From NCBI GenBank assembly GCA_001038565.1, contig LFJO01000005.1:1186417-1250416 (forward strand): a stretch of 64,000 nucleotides of DNA. The letters run 5' to 3'. Below are positions 1-8,863 of the stretch, piece after piece. The position numbers and the translations under genes are program-made. The notes beneath the pieces are model-generated. The model saw only the letters and a list, made by a program, of their open reading frames with translations. It made no database searches and was not told the origin of the DNA. Origin of the DNA: Alkalihalobacillus pseudalcaliphilus (GTDB taxonomy: Bacteria; Bacillota; Bacilli; Bacillales; Bacillaceae_D). Positions within the stretch are counted from its first letter, which is position 1; the number at the start of each line of letters is the position of its first letter.

Positions 1-34
1 GAGCCCCTATTGCCAACACATCTAACTTACTCAT
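1..34 (-). CDS. bshB1: BshB1 bacillithiol biosynthesis deacetylase, N-terminus only
   Basis: Only 11 codons lie inside the window ([11 protein letters not shown]), starting with an ATG that overlaps the mgsA stop codon. The LDVLAIGA start fits LmbE-like N-acetylglucosaminyl-malate deacetylases, which continue with an HPDD metal motif beyond the edge. In B. subtilis bshB1 directly follows mgsA. The identity rests on this short peptide plus gene order. BshB1 deacetylates GlcNAc-malate in bacillithiol synthesis, which agrees with ypdA at 56650-57621. Confidence 0.7.
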   Translation of the reverse strand, partial: MSKLDVLAIGA

Positions 35-443
35 AATTCTGCTCCTGCTCATGAATAATTTGACGCCATTTTAAATCACCACGTTCTAATCCTTTAATAA
101 GTACTTCAGCCGTACCGATATTAGTCGCAAGTGGCACTTCATGAACATCACATAAACGAATTAACGCGGAAACATCAGGTTCATGCGGCTGTGAAGTTAA
201 TGGATCCCTTAAGAATATAATCAAGTCAAATTGATTTTCCGCTACTAACGCACCAATTTGTTGATCACCTCCAAGAGGACCTGATTTAAAACGGTGTACA
301 TGTAAATTGGTTGCTTCCATAATCCTTGTACCTGTTGTTCCAGTTCCATATAATTCATGATTGGCAAGAATTTGCTCGTAAGCAATTGTAAATTGGACCA
401 TTCTATCTTTCTTTTTATCGTGAGCAATTAAAGCGATTTTCAT
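27..443 (-). CDS. mgsA: Methylglyoxal synthase
   Basis: This 138-residue protein has the normal family length. It converts dihydroxyacetone phosphate to methylglyoxal and phosphate, a cytosolic bypass of lower glycolysis. The GTTGTR phosphate-binding stretch is at residues 35-40. GPLGGDQQ carries the catalytic Asp60, and the RDPL...HEPDV segment holds the second conserved Asp80. It is the third gene of ypjD-dapB-mgsA-bshB1 and its stop overlaps the bshB1 start, so translation is probably coupled. Confidence 0.96.
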   Translation of the reverse strand: MKIALIAHDKKKDRMVQFTIAYEQILANHELYGTGTTGTRIMEATNLHVHRFKSGPLGGDQQIGALVAENQFDLIIFLRDPLTSQPHEPDVSALIRLCDVHEVPLATNIGTAEVLIKGLERGDLKWRQIIHEQEQNYE

Positions 444-466
444 GAAGTTCCTCTCCCTTTTTCAAC

Positions 467-1264
467 TTAATCGATGATATTTTCTAAACCATATACGAGT
501 GTATCTAAGTTCATAACCGTTTCAACTGCTAATTTTACGCCAGGCATAAAGGATTCACGGTTGATGGAATCATGGCGAATCGTTAAGGTTTGCCCAACGC
601 TGCCAAAAATCACTTCCTGATGAGCAACAAGCCCAGGCAAGCGAACACTATGAATTTTCATTCCTTCAAAATCAGCACCTCTTGCACCAGGTAAATCTTC
701 TTTTTCTTCAGGGTGCCCTTGTACCTTGGCCTCACGCACCTCCGAAATTAATTGAGCTGTTTTTATCGCCGTTCCTGATGGTGCGTCTAATTTTCGGTCG
801 TGATGACGCTCAATAATCTCAACATCCTCCATATACTTGGCAGCTGATTGAGCAAACTTCATCATTAAAATAGCACCAATCGCAAAATTCGGAGCGATAA
901 TCGCACCTAAGCCTTTTTCTTGAGCTGTATGACGTAATGCTTCAATATCTTCTTCCGTAAAACCTGTCGTGCCTACAACAGGACGAACCCCGTGTGCAAA
1001 CGCACTTTCCATATGTTTCTTTCCATAAGCCGGTGTCGTTAAATCAATGAGAACATCTGGAGATCTCTCTCCAAAACAAAGGTCGATATCCTCATAAATC
1101 GGAATATCTAACGGTTCAGCCCCTTGAACCTCATGCATTTTTTTACCGGCGTGTTTAGAATCAACAACAGCAACCAGTTCAAATTGCTCTTGGTTAGAAA
1201 CCATTTGTACCGCTGACTTCCCCATGTTACCTCGATGCCCTGCAATTACTACTTTAATTGTCAT
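467..1264 (-). CDS. dapB: 4-hydroxy-tetrahydrodipicolinate reductase
   Basis: This 265-residue enzyme of the lysine/diaminopimelate pathway reduces hydroxy-tetrahydrodipicolinate with NAD(P)H. The nucleotide-binding loop AGHRGNMGK is at residues 8-16. The active-site ERHHDRK is at 152-158 and the substrate loop PSGTA at 162-166. An upstream in-frame extension exists, but ATG 1264 follows an AAGGAG site and gives the family N-terminus, so it is chosen. It overlaps the end of ypjD by 11 bp. Diaminopimelate and dipicolinate are needed for the wall and the spore. Confidence 0.96.
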   Translation of the reverse strand: MTIKVVIAGHRGNMGKSAVQMVSNQEQFELVAVVDSKHAGKKMHEVQGAEPLDIPIYEDIDLCFGERSPDVLIDLTTPAYGKKHMESAFAHGVRPVVGTTGFTEEDIEALRHTAQEKGLGAIIAPNFAIGAILMMKFAQSAAKYMEDVEIIERHHDRKLDAPSGTAIKTAQLISEVREAKVQGHPEEKEDLPGARGADFEGMKIHSVRLPGLVAHQEVIFGSVGQTLTIRHDSINRESFMPGVKLAVETVMNLDTLVYGLENIID

Positions 1265-1604
1265 CTTGTTCTGACTCCTTTTCAATTCTCGTCCATCGAT
1301 CTTTATCTCTTGTCTCAAATTTGTTCATTACTAAATCAAATGCTTCATCTAAATCAATATGTAAAGAATTCGCTAAGCAGATAAGGACAAATAATAAATC
1401 GCCCATCTCCTGCTCCATCGACTTTTCTTCTTCATCACTTTTTTTCGGCTTTTCCCCGTAATAATGATTCACTTCACGAGCAAGCTCCCCTAACTCCTCC
1501 GTTAAACGGGCAAGCATCGCAAGTGGGCTAAAATAACCTTCTTTAAATTGTCCTATATATTCATCTACACGTTTTTGCATATCTTGCATCGATTGTTCTT
1601 TCAC
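1254..1604 (-). CDS. ypjD: MazG-like nucleotide pyrophosphohydrolase YpjD
   Basis: This 116-residue all-alpha NTP pyrophosphohydrolase of the MazG superfamily probably hydrolyses an abnormal or excess NTP to NMP and PPi; the substrate is unknown. The family pattern [10 protein letters not shown] at about residues 36-45 and EQEMGDLLF with EMGD further on supply the Mg-binding acidic residues. The start is GTG, 8 nt after GGGAG. It is the first gene of the dapB operon, with a good promoter just upstream. Confidence 0.88.
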   Translation of the reverse strand: MKEQSMQDMQKRVDEYIGQFKEGYFSPLAMLARLTEELGELAREVNHYYGEKPKKSDEEEKSMEQEMGDLLFVLICLANSLHIDLDEAFDLVMNKFETRDKDRWTRIEKESEQDDN

Positions 1605-1627
1605 GGTATGAACTCCCTCCTACTCCC

Positions 1628-1656
1628 ATGTTAGCGAATCCTGTTCGTTTTGACAA
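1628..1656 (-). promoter_or_regulatory. SigA-type promoter for ypjD-dapB-mgsA-bshB1
   Basis: On the minus strand TTGTCA (1656-1651) lies 17 nt from TAACAT (1633-1628), 24 nt before the ypjD GTG. It faces away from the ypjC promoter in the same 193-bp divergent spacer. Confidence 0.6.
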
Positions 1657-1671
1657 ATACTAAAAACCTAT

Positions 1672-1700
1672 TTGCCGAAAAATCTTACTTTGACTATAAT
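1672..1700 (+). promoter_or_regulatory. SigA-type promoter for ypjC
   Basis: TTGCCG (1672-1677) is 17 nt from a perfect TATAAT (1695-1700). The predicted start is about 90 nt upstream of the ypjC TTG codon. The -10 is strong and the -35 only fair. Confidence 0.5.
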
Positions 1701-1797
1701 AGAATGGCATCCTAGCTTGTTTATCAAGACTGTTTATCATGTGAAAATTAATACGTACATACTGAACAATTACTCATGAAATAAGGAGGATTATTCT

Positions 1798-2673
1798 TTG
1801 AAACGACAAATTAAATGGATTGATATTTTAATGATTTTACTTGGCTCTGCGATTCTCTCTTTTGGTTTAGTCTATTTTAATATGGAGAATTCATTAGCTG
1901 ATGGTGGATTCACAGGCATAACATTAATCTTATATTTTCTTTTTTCCTTCAATCCTGCCATCTCCAATTTAGTTCTTAATATTCCCATCCTTATAATCGG
2001 ATGGAAAATATTAGGTAGAACAACATTTATTTATACGGTTATTGGTACATTAAGCGTTTCTGTATTTTTAGAGTTGTTTCAGCGCTTTCCTGTTATTTAC
2101 TTACCACTTCAAGATGATATGACCCTTGCTGCGTTATTTGCAGGTGTATTTATAGGGGTAGGACTTGGAATTGTCTTTCGATTTGGAGGGACGACAGGTG
2201 GCGTAGATATTATCGCTAAGCTCGGCTTTAAGTATTTAGGGTGGAGCATGGGGAAAACGATGTTTGCTTTTGATGCCATCGTCATTACAAGTTCGCTTAT
2301 CTATTTAAATTACCGAGAGGCGATGTACACACTTGTTGCTGTTTTTATTGCCGCTCGTGTCATTGATTTTATTCAACAAGGTGCCTATTCAGCAAAAGCA
2401 GCCTTTATTATTTCAGAAAAGAATACGGAAATTGCTCAAAAGATTTTAACAGAGATGGATCGTGGGGCTACCATTTTAAAAGGTAAAGGGAGCTTTAGTG
2501 GGAGTGATAAAGAAATCTTATACTGTGTCGTTGGCCGAAATGAGCTTATTCGCTTAAAAACATTAGTAGAGCAAATTGATCCACACGCTTTCGCAACAGT
2601 TAATGATGTGCAAGATGTTATTGGTGAAGGCTTTACCTTAGACGAATACAAACGCCCTTTAAAAAGTGATTAA
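1798..2673 (+). CDS. ypjC: YitT-family membrane protein YpjC
   Basis: This 291-residue protein has about five or six N-terminal membrane segments (residues 1-170) and a soluble C-terminal DUF2179 domain (about 215-280) with the typical DRGATILKGKGSFSG and FATVNDVQDVIGEGF stretches. This is the YitT/DUF161 family, whose function is unknown. The start codon is TTG, 7 nt after AAGGAGGA. It is transcribed away from ypjD. In B. subtilis ypjC lies with the others on one strand, so its orientation here is a local difference. Confidence 0.9.
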   Translation: MKRQIKWIDILMILLGSAILSFGLVYFNMENSLADGGFTGITLILYFLFSFNPAISNLVLNIPILIIGWKILGRTTFIYTVIGTLSVSVFLELFQRFPVIYLPLQDDMTLAALFAGVFIGVGLGIVFRFGGTTGGVDIIAKLGFKYLGWSMGKTMFAFDAIVITSSLIYLNYREAMYTLVAVFIAARVIDFIQQGAYSAKAAFIISEKNTEIAQKILTEMDRGATILKGKGSFSGSDKEILYCVVGRNELIRLKTLVEQIDPHAFATVNDVQDVIGEGFTLDEYKRPLKSD

Positions 2674-2687
2674 ACCGAATGATGATG

Positions 2688-2925
2688 TATGAATGTTGCT
2701 TAGAGGCGATGGGTTGTGCCTTGAAGTTAGTTGGTCATCCATCTTGCGATAAATGACTTAACAGCACACTGCTCCCTTTTTGTGCGTGCAACTACTGATG
2801 GTGATGGAGTTATAAAAGTGCCATGTTAAAATAGTCGGCACTAATTCCATTTTTGTTGGTGGCGAGGTGCATGGTGCTTCGTCATGTTTGTTTTGGTGCC
2901 AAAGTTGCTTCAAAGTAGATTTTGT
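2688..2925 (+). repeat. Dispersed repeat family A, copy 1
   Basis: This stretch contains GGTTGTGCCTTGAAGTTAG, CATCCATCTTGCGATA and GGTGATGGAGTT, and ends in a GGCGAGG/CTTCGTC hairpin (2861-2867 with 2877-2883). The same blocks in the same order recur at 25018-25227, 44261-44345 and, inverted, at 62701-62868. It fills most of the 328-bp gap between ypjC and yugP, where no gene is seen. It is the most diverged long copy. Confidence 0.75.
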
Positions 2926-2970
2926 TATATACACCATAACATTTTCTTTAATTTAAAATTTTTCATAAAA

Positions 2971-2996
2971 AAACCGCCATATAGCGGTTTTTTTAC
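2971..2996. terminator. Bidirectional terminator between ypjC and yugP
   Basis: AAACCGC-CATATA-GCGGTTT (2971-2990) is flanked by A and T runs on both sides, so it can end both converging transcripts. Confidence 0.85.
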
Positions 2997-3001
2997 TACT
3001 A

Positions 3002-3685
3002 TTAATCATCATTCATCCCAATATACATCAAGATGAATCTGACGAGTTCAAGTACGGCAACAACAGCAGCAGCAACATAAGTTAGCGCTGCAGCGTTTAA
3101 TACTTTCTTAGTCTCGCGTTCTTCATCATTTCGAATAATCCCCGTCGAAACCATTTGTGCCATCGCTCGATTAGAAGCATCAAATTCTACCGGTAAAGTC
3201 ACAACTTGGAATAATACAGCTGCTGCCATAAATACAATACCGAGAAGTAGCATACCCGACGCACTCATAAGTACACCAGCTAAAATAAAGAAAAACGATA
3301 CATTCGAACCAAAATTAGCGACAGGAACTAACGCAGAACGAAAACGCATAAACGCATACTCTTCCTCATCTTGAATAGCATGTCCAACCTCATGTGCCGC
3401 CACGGCAGCACCTGCAACAGATGTACCATGAAAATTATCAGAAGATAATCGAACGACCTTTGAACGAGGGTCATAGTGGTCCGTTAACACACCACGAGTC
3501 TCCTCTACACGAACATCAAATAATCCATTATCATTTAAAATCTTACGTGCGACTTCAGCCCCTGTCATCCCTGAAGAGTTGGCGACTTGTGAATATTTTC
3601 GATAAGCCGATTTAACACGACTTTGAGCCCATAACGGAATGATTAATAGCAATGCAAAATAGATCATAAACATTGTCATATTCAT
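3002..3685 (-). CDS. yugP: YugP-type membrane zinc metalloprotease
   Basis: This 227-residue integral membrane protein has the zinc motif HEVGH at residues 98-102, in the context AAHEVGHAIQD. It has one N-terminal membrane segment (about 5-20), further segments around 125-170 and one near the C-terminus. This is the neutral zinc metallopeptidase 2 family; its substrates are not established. The ATG at 3685 is preferred to the TTG one codon earlier. In B. subtilis yugP is elsewhere, so its position between ypjC and ypjB is a rearrangement or insertion. Confidence 0.88.
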   Translation of the reverse strand: MNMTMFMIYFALLLIIPLWAQSRVKSAYRKYSQVANSSGMTGAEVARKILNDNGLFDVRVEETRGVLTDHYDPRSKVVRLSSDNFHGTSVAGAAVAAHEVGHAIQDEEEYAFMRFRSALVPVANFGSNVSFFFILAGVLMSASGMLLLGIVFMAAAVLFQVVTLPVEFDASNRAMAQMVSTGIIRNDEERETKKVLNAAALTYVAAAVVAVLELVRFILMYIGMNDD

Positions 3686-3754
3686 CAATCAAACACTTCC
3701 TTTTATCTAAGATGTAACCATTATTTTACCTACTATAGTCAAAGATAGTCAAAG

Positions 3755-3775
3755 AAAAAGCCTCTATAAAAGAGG
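3755..3775 (-). terminator. Terminator after ypjB
   Basis: CCTC-loop-GAGG (3761-3775) is followed on the minus strand by TTTTT. It is 34 bp beyond the ypjB stop. Confidence 0.6.
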
Positions 3776-3808
3776 TCTTTTGTACAGTTTGTTCACATTT
3801 CATTCACA

Positions 3809-4603
3809 TTATTCCCCACCTCTCGCTTTACGAGGAAACGGTTTTTCCGCTTGAAACTTTCGGAATCCTACGTAAATTAACGAGAAAAAAATCATTCCTC
3901 CAATGGTTAGAACCACCCAGATAAAAGACGGATCTGAATTTTCCTCCTTGACTCGCTCATAAAGCAAATCCCACTCGTTAGAAATAAGCTCTACATGTGC
4001 TGTGACCACATCGTTATCTGCCTCTTCATTCATCAACGTTTCTAAATACCTAATTTGTGAATCGACTCGCATGAGTTGTTCTTGCTCTAAATCAATATAT
4101 AAGGCCGGACGTAACATCTCATATTGCCGGATAAAATCACCCACGCCATATTGAAATTGTTGTATTTCCTCTTGCTGTAATGAAGTTAGCATATAATCAA
4201 GTGAGCCTTTAACTGTAGGTTCCGTATACAACCAAAGCGGTTCATATTCACTCGATAAGGCATCGACAGTCAATCGTAAACTCGTTGCATAAAGGACACG
4301 TTCAGAAAAATCAAGTTGTAAGGCAGCTAATGCTTCTTCTGTTTTTTCAAGTGTATTTGCCACTGTGCGTAAATCATTCATCGATAACGATTCATCTTGA
4401 AAATTAAGCTGCAAAAACTGATTGGAAAAAAAAGCTAATTCTATTTTGGCCTGCTCAAAATTCTCAGCCTTCACATATAATAAAACTTGATCTGTCGTTT
4501 TATTTAACTGTTCCCAAGTATCGGTTGTTTCACTAGAAACACGTATAGGAAAAACCAATAAGAGTAACAGACCACAAAGAAATGCCCTGAAAAGACGATC
4601 CAT
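3809..4603 (-). CDS. ypjB: Sporulation protein YpjB
   Basis: This 264-residue protein has a signal peptide (hydrophobic residues 7-20), a helical extracytoplasmic domain rich in Glu and Gln, and one C-terminal membrane helix (about 228-246) followed by a basic tail ending ARGGE. This is the architecture of YpjB, a sporulation-associated envelope protein of unknown biochemical role. The start follows GAAGGAGGG. It sits next to ypjA, as in B. subtilis. Confidence 0.85.
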   Translation of the reverse strand: MDRLFRAFLCGLLLLLVFPIRVSSETTDTWEQLNKTTDQVLLYVKAENFEQAKIELAFFSNQFLQLNFQDESLSMNDLRTVANTLEKTEEALAALQLDFSERVLYATSLRLTVDALSSEYEPLWLYTEPTVKGSLDYMLTSLQQEEIQQFQYGVGDFIRQYEMLRPALYIDLEQEQLMRVDSQIRYLETLMNEEADNDVVTAHVELISNEWDLLYERVKEENSDPSFIWVVLTIGGMIFFSLIYVGFRKFQAEKPFPRKARGGE

Positions 4604-4675
4604 AAGTTTGTCCCTCCTTCTTCTACTCCCATCCTATGAAGAAATGGACAAGGTTAGACCAAAGAAGGACAAGTT

Positions 4676-5278
4676 TTATGCATCAATTGATAGCTTTAGT
4701 GATTTTTTTCTAACCGATAAGAAATAGACAGAGACTATCGAAAAAATACTTAAGCTAACAGTAAAAATCATGACCGAATCAATATGTGGCATGATATAAC
4801 TTGATAAATAAGGATGCATCCCATAGAAATAATCAATAAAGTCATTATGTAAAGTCCATATAGCAGCAACCACTAAATGCCATGCTTTGATTCGGAAATA
4901 AGGGCTGTAAATGACCGCTTGTAAAGCCATACCAGCATGTGAAGCAATTAACATATAATGCTGCCAATTAAGAGAACCACCCAAAAAGCCTGTAGCCATA
5001 TTCATTACCACGGCCCAAATTCCATACTTTATCAAAGTAACAGCAGCCAAGGCTTCAATGATTGGCCAGTTCTTTTTCCATAGAAAAGCAATTAAAACAA
5101 ACACAAAAAACAAACTAGCTGTCGGACTATCTGGTACAAAAATCAAAAACTGAGGCGGTGTATGTTGTAACTGCCCCCAATACCAATAAAAACCATAAAT
5201 CGTCCCCGGTATATTAATAACTAATAAAAGAATGAGCATCGAACGATGACCAAACATCGTTAGAATTTGTTTTAACAT
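4676..5278 (-). CDS. ypjA: DUF1405 membrane protein YpjA
   Basis: This 200-residue polytopic membrane protein has about six hydrophobic helices and no recognisable catalytic motif. The charged and aromatic LNWQHYMLIASHAGMA and TLHNDFIDYFYG stretches are typical of YpjA/DUF1405. ATG 5278 follows AAGGGGGAAC; a longer in-frame extension would run through the qcr terminator, so it is rejected. It directly follows the qcr operon, as in B. subtilis. Its function is unknown. Confidence 0.85.
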   Translation of the reverse strand: MLKQILTMFGHRSMLILLLVINIPGTIYGFYWYWGQLQHTPPQFLIFVPDSPTASLFFVFVLIAFLWKKNWPIIEALAAVTLIKYGIWAVVMNMATGFLGGSLNWQHYMLIASHAGMALQAVIYSPYFRIKAWHLVVAAIWTLHNDFIDYFYGMHPYLSSYIMPHIDSVMIFTVSLSIFSIVSVYFLSVRKKSLKLSIDA

Positions 5279-5302
5279 ATTGTTCCCCCTTTCATTTCTA
5301 TT

Positions 5303-5341
5303 AGAAAAGACCCGATGAAAAGAAAATCTTTTCACCGAGTC
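5303..5341 (-). terminator. Terminator of the qcr operon
   Basis: On the minus strand GACTCGGTGAAAAG pairs with CTTTTCATCGGGTC across an ATTTT loop, followed by TTTT. It lies between qcrC and the ypjA start, so ypjA expression depends on read-through or its own promoter. Confidence 0.85.
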
Positions 5342-5353
5342 ATAAAAAAGACA

Positions 5354-6127
5354 TTATTCTTCTTCCTCAGGCTGACCATGTGCAGCAACATATTCTGCTA
5401 GAATTTGTAATTCTTCTTCAGAACCTGTGAATGTTTCAGCTGGCATGTTATTATAGCCTTCTTGAACAATCTCAACAATTTCTTCTGCTGTTTTTTCAGT
5501 TTCTAGAAGTGAAGGTCCCATACCTGTTCCCGCCATTGTATCACCGTGACAGCCGATACATGACTGAGAATAATATTCATACCCTTCAGCATCAACGTTA
5601 ATGTCGCCTTCTTCTTGGATAGCCCCTTGATCAGGAGCTGCTTCATTTTGGTCAATAGATTCCCAAGTTAAGAAAATAACGGCAATGACACCTAACATCA
5701 TAAGTCCAGAAGCAATCGGACGCTTTAATGGACGACGTTCTTTACCTGTATCTAAAAATGGAGCAAGTAATAATGCACCAAATGCAAGTCCTGGAATTAC
5801 AACCGTACCAATTACGTTATAAGCACCAGATGCAAATGGGTATTTTAATAATTGATACAAAAATAAGAAATACCAATCCGGTAATGGAATATATCCAGCA
5901 GCTGTTGGATCAGCTGGAGCCTCAAGCGGAGCTGGATGTGCAATTGTTAAACAAAGGAATCCCATTAAAAATACCGCACCAACCATCCACTCTTTTAATA
6001 AGTAGTTCGGCCAGAAAGCTTCTGTTTTACCAGGGTATTCCGAATAATCTTTAGGAATATTTTTCATACGTCCGTCAACTTTTACACGCGAATCGCCGAC
6101 GAACTTCATCCCTTTACCACGCTTCAT
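5354..6127 (-). CDS. qcrC: Menaquinol:cytochrome c reductase, cytochrome c subunit
   Basis: This 257-residue fusion joins an N-terminal part like subunit IV of the b6f complex (three membrane helices, about residues 47-62, 105-122 and 140-155, with PDWYF at 83-87) to a C-terminal class I cytochrome c domain. The heme-binding CIGCH is at 190-194 and the likely axial Met is M228 in NNMPA. It is a membrane subunit of the bacillary bc complex that passes electrons from menaquinol to cytochrome c. The start follows AAGGAGGG. Confidence 0.96.
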   Translation of the reverse strand: MKRGKGMKFVGDSRVKVDGRMKNIPKDYSEYPGKTEAFWPNYLLKEWMVGAVFLMGFLCLTIAHPAPLEAPADPTAAGYIPLPDWYFLFLYQLLKYPFASGAYNVIGTVVIPGLAFGALLLAPFLDTGKERRPLKRPIASGLMMLGVIAVIFLTWESIDQNEAAPDQGAIQEEGDINVDAEGYEYYSQSCIGCHGDTMAGTGMGPSLLETEKTAEEIVEIVQEGYNNMPAETFTGSEEELQILAEYVAAHGQPEEEE

Positions 6128-6169
6128 CTTATTCCCTCCTTATCTGCGAAAATGATAACGTTGTTTATC

Positions 6170-6841
6170 TTATAGAGGACCAGAAATACCTTGACGGCGA
6201 ATCATAATAAAGTGAGCCGCAAGAAGTCCAAGTAGCGCAGCCGGTAAGAAGAATACGTGGATAGCAAAGAAACGCGTTAACGTAACGGCACCTACAATAT
6301 CTCCCCCTGCAAGTAACGCTTTTGCAAAACCACCTATAAATGGTACACTCTCAGCAATTGTTAATGTTACAACTGTTGCAAAGTAAGCTTTCATATCCCA
6401 CGGTAATAAGTAACCTGTTAAACCTAATGCAAGCATAACGAAGAAAATTAAAACTCCGACTACCCAGTTAAGTTCACGTGGTTTCTTATAAGAACCCGTG
6501 AAGAATACACGTAATGTATGTAGAAACATCATAACAATAACTAAACTTGCACCCCAGTGATGCATTCCACGTACAATGACACCAAATGCTACCTCTGATT
6601 GTAAATAAGCAACCGAGTTATAAGCATTAATAATATCTGGTGCATAATACATCGTTAAAAACATACCTGACAAAATTTGGATAACCGTTACAAAGAATGT
6701 TAGGCCACCAAAACAATAGACAAACGCAGAGAAGTGGTGAGCTGGGTTAACATGCTCAGGAACTTCGTGATCGGCAATGTCACGCCACATTGGCGTAATA
6801 TCGAGACGCTCATCCACATAATCATAAATTTTTTGGAGCAT
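6170..6841 (-). CDS. qcrB: Menaquinol:cytochrome c reductase, cytochrome b6 subunit
   Basis: This 223-residue, four-helix cytochrome b6 has heme-ligand histidines around H94/H95, H108, H195 and H210. Cys43 in VYCFGG matches the cysteine known in B. subtilis QcrB to bind an additional heme covalently. The quinol-site PW motif is at LLPWD (145-149). Its ATG follows the qcrA stop by one codon (TAATCGATG), so the two are cotranslated. Confidence 0.97.
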   Translation of the reverse strand: MLQKIYDYVDERLDITPMWRDIADHEVPEHVNPAHHFSAFVYCFGGLTFFVTVIQILSGMFLTMYYAPDIINAYNSVAYLQSEVAFGVIVRGMHHWGASLVIVMMFLHTLRVFFTGSYKKPRELNWVVGVLIFFVMLALGLTGYLLPWDMKAYFATVVTLTIAESVPFIGGFAKALLAGGDIVGAVTLTRFFAIHVFFLPAALLGLLAAHFIMIRRQGISGPL

Positions 6842-6844
6842 CGA

Positions 6845-7354
6845 TTACGCCCCTCCTTGTCGTTGATAAATTGAACCTAATTTAACTTTACCATCTTCAA
6901 CTACTACTTCATAGGCATCTAATGGACGAGTTGGCGGTGTTCCTTGAATGTTATTCCCTTGCTTGTCAAATCGTCCGAAGTGACATGGGCAGTAAAACTG
7001 CTCAGGGTGATCTTCATTCGTACCAAAAGCAACTTGACAACCAAGATGGGTACATGTTGGCGATAAAGCCAATACATCATCTCCATTAAGCATCAAAAAA
7101 ACATTCTCTGAAACCTCAGACGTATACCAAGCATCATCTTGAGTATATGTCATTGGAAACAATTGTGGTTCTTCTGTTAATTCAGAAAGATCTGCAACTG
7201 TTATCAAGTCAGAATCAGCACCTGCTTTTAACGCTGGATCAAGGGCAAAACGTGCCATAGGCATTAACATACCTGCAGCCATAAAGCCACCAACGCCTGT
7301 AAGCGTGTACGTTAAAAATTGACGTCTTGATACTTTGTGTTCTTTCTCACTCAC
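6845..7354 (-). CDS. qcrA: Menaquinol:cytochrome c reductase, Rieske iron-sulfur subunit
   Basis: This 169-residue Rieske protein has cluster ligands in CTHLGC (101-106) and CPCH (122-125). The N-terminus has SRRQFL followed by a hydrophobic stretch, a Tat-type anchor. The start is GTG 7354, placed 7 nt after a run AGGGGGGG; an earlier ATG has no proper ribosome site and would sit on top of it. It is first in qcrABC. Confidence 0.96.
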   Translation of the reverse strand: MSEKEHKVSRRQFLTYTLTGVGGFMAAGMLMPMARFALDPALKAGADSDLITVADLSELTEEPQLFPMTYTQDDAWYTSEVSENVFLMLNGDDVLALSPTCTHLGCQVAFGTNEDHPEQFYCPCHFGRFDKQGNNIQGTPPTRPLDAYEVVVEDGKVKLGSIYQRQGGA

Positions 7355-7432
7355 TTGTTTTCCCCCCCTACACAATAAGGTGTTCCTTTAAAAAGGACAT
7401 AATTAAACACAGATTATACTAGGACATAACCC

Positions 7433-7461
7433 ATAATAGCTTAACGGACAAATAGTGTCAA
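7433..7461 (-). promoter_or_regulatory. SigA-type promoter for qcrABC
   Basis: On the minus strand a perfect TTGACA (7461-7456) is 17 nt from TATTAT (7438-7433), about 80 nt before the qcrA start. This lets qcrABC be transcribed separately from ypiF. Confidence 0.75.
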
Positions 7462-7495
7462 TTATTTCACCAAATAGAAATAAGTATTTTACTTA

Positions 7496-7960
7496 TTATT
7501 CTCGGTTTTGCCACGTATTCGTCAATAATGGAACAAGTTGTTTTATTTGTTCCGCAATTACTTGTTGTTTATTCGTAAAATCCATATGTTCTAACGGAAT
7601 CGTAGGAAGCCAAATTAAATCTGCATGTAATGAAGACTCCACCGTTTTCCAGTCTGCATCAGAGCTCAGTAAGAATATATGTTCAAAGCCTCCTTGTTTA
7701 AGCTCAGCAATCCATGATAAAAGTCGCTCTTTTTTTTCTTCCGGTGATTCAGATTTTAAATAAGTGAATGCAGGAAATAGCAAACCTCTTCCTTGGAACT
7801 GACGTTCTAGTTCCCTTGATATAATCGTCATAAAGTCACCCATCGCTACAATCGATTTAAGGTGATTTTGACTCGTTACGGGTATAAGAGGTAGAAAAGC
7901 GGTATCTACATATTCTTTGGCTTGTAAAAACTTATCAATATCATTCACTTGCCACTTCAT
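7496..7960 (-). CDS. ypiF: YpiF family protein (DUF2487)
   Basis: This is a soluble protein of about 154 residues with no signal peptide or catalytic motif that I recognise. The N-terminal MKWQVNDIDKF and the internal LIWLPTIPLEHMDF are typical of the YpiF/DUF2487 family found immediately upstream of qcrABC in Bacillus. ATG 7960 is preferred to the TTG one codon before it. The function is unknown. Confidence 0.85.
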   Translation of the reverse strand: MKWQVNDIDKFLQAKEYVDTAFLPLIPVTSQNHLKSIVAMGDFMTIISRELERQFQGRGLLFPAFTYLKSESPEEKKERLLSWIAELKQGGFEHIFLLSSDADWKTVESSLHADLIWLPTIPLEHMDFTNKQQVIAEQIKQLVPLLTNTWQNRE

Positions 7961-8154
7961 CAAAACATCATCCTTTCCTCTTTATCCTAGCAAATAAACA
8001 GAAAAAAAAATAGTTTGAACACCAATCATCTCAAACGAAAAATGACAAATTTGTGACGCAAAAATTGGTTGTATTCATACTTATAACGTTTCCCGCTTTA
8101 TACCCTTGCAAAATTACACATTTCAAAGCACAAACATGCATTCTTTTCATCAAA

Positions 8155-8188
8155 GAAAAATAACGATAACCTTATAGTCATCGTTATT
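8155..8188 (-). terminator. Terminator after ypiB
   Basis: AATAACGAT and ATCGTTATT (8159-8188) form a 9-bp stem followed on the minus strand by TTTTT. It separates ypiA-ypiB from ypiF-qcr. Confidence 0.8.
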
Positions 8189-8197
8189 TTCTTCCTT

Positions 8198-8740
8198 TTA
8201 TTCTTCTAGTTCTTTTAGTTGTTTAGTTAGAGCAGTGAATGCTTCCTCGTTTCGTTCGTCTAATGCTTGGTCAATCTTTGCAAGTAGTTGCTGTTTTTTA
8301 AAGCTCGCTAAAGAAATCGATAAGATTTTTTCCGCTTGATCGGCCACTTGCTGAAGCCTTTCTTGACTTTCAGGTAAATAAGGGTTGTCCTCTAATACGG
8401 CTAAATACGGCGGGAAAGTTCTTGACCCTAAAAAATGTAGCTCAATATAGATCTCTTCGGTTTGATTTAATCGAATATCATGAAAAGCTTTTTCAGCATC
8501 AGTCGTAATATGATTGTACTTATGGAAAGAAAAAGGTGGCTTCTCGACACCATTAGCCGAAATGATTAATGATTTTGGTGCATTGTCAGCAACTTCCACA
8601 AAATGAACCTTTTCCATTAAATCATCATCACTCATTAAGTAATTTAATAACCAAGCACACTCTCTTCTTTTTAAATCATACTGCTTTAAGAAGTTTCGTA
8701 AAAAATCCTTTTTTTCTACGACAGGAACAATGCTACTCAT
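8198..8740 (-). CDS. ypiB: YpiB, UPF0302 family
   Basis: This 180-residue cytosolic protein begins VEKKDFLRNFLKQYDLKRREC and has the family's LLNYLMSDDDL segment. The C-terminal 50 residues are acidic and helical (ALDERNEEAFTALTKQLKEL). UPF0302/IDEAL-domain proteins of this kind occur throughout Bacillus next to ypiA and have no settled role. The start follows GGAGGGAG. Confidence 0.88.
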   Translation of the reverse strand: MSSIVPVVEKKDFLRNFLKQYDLKRRECAWLLNYLMSDDDLMEKVHFVEVADNAPKSLIISANGVEKPPFSFHKYNHITTDAEKAFHDIRLNQTEEIYIELHFLGSRTFPPYLAVLEDNPYLPESQERLQQVADQAEKILSISLASFKKQQLLAKIDQALDERNEEAFTALTKQLKELEE

Positions 8741-8863
8741 GCTTTCTCCCTCCTTTTACAACAAACGGATAGTGGATAATCCGTCCATCTACCGTCGAGA
8801 TGCTTATATTATTTTAATTCTACCTTTAACAGCATACTCCCTGCTTTTTTTACCAATTTCTTT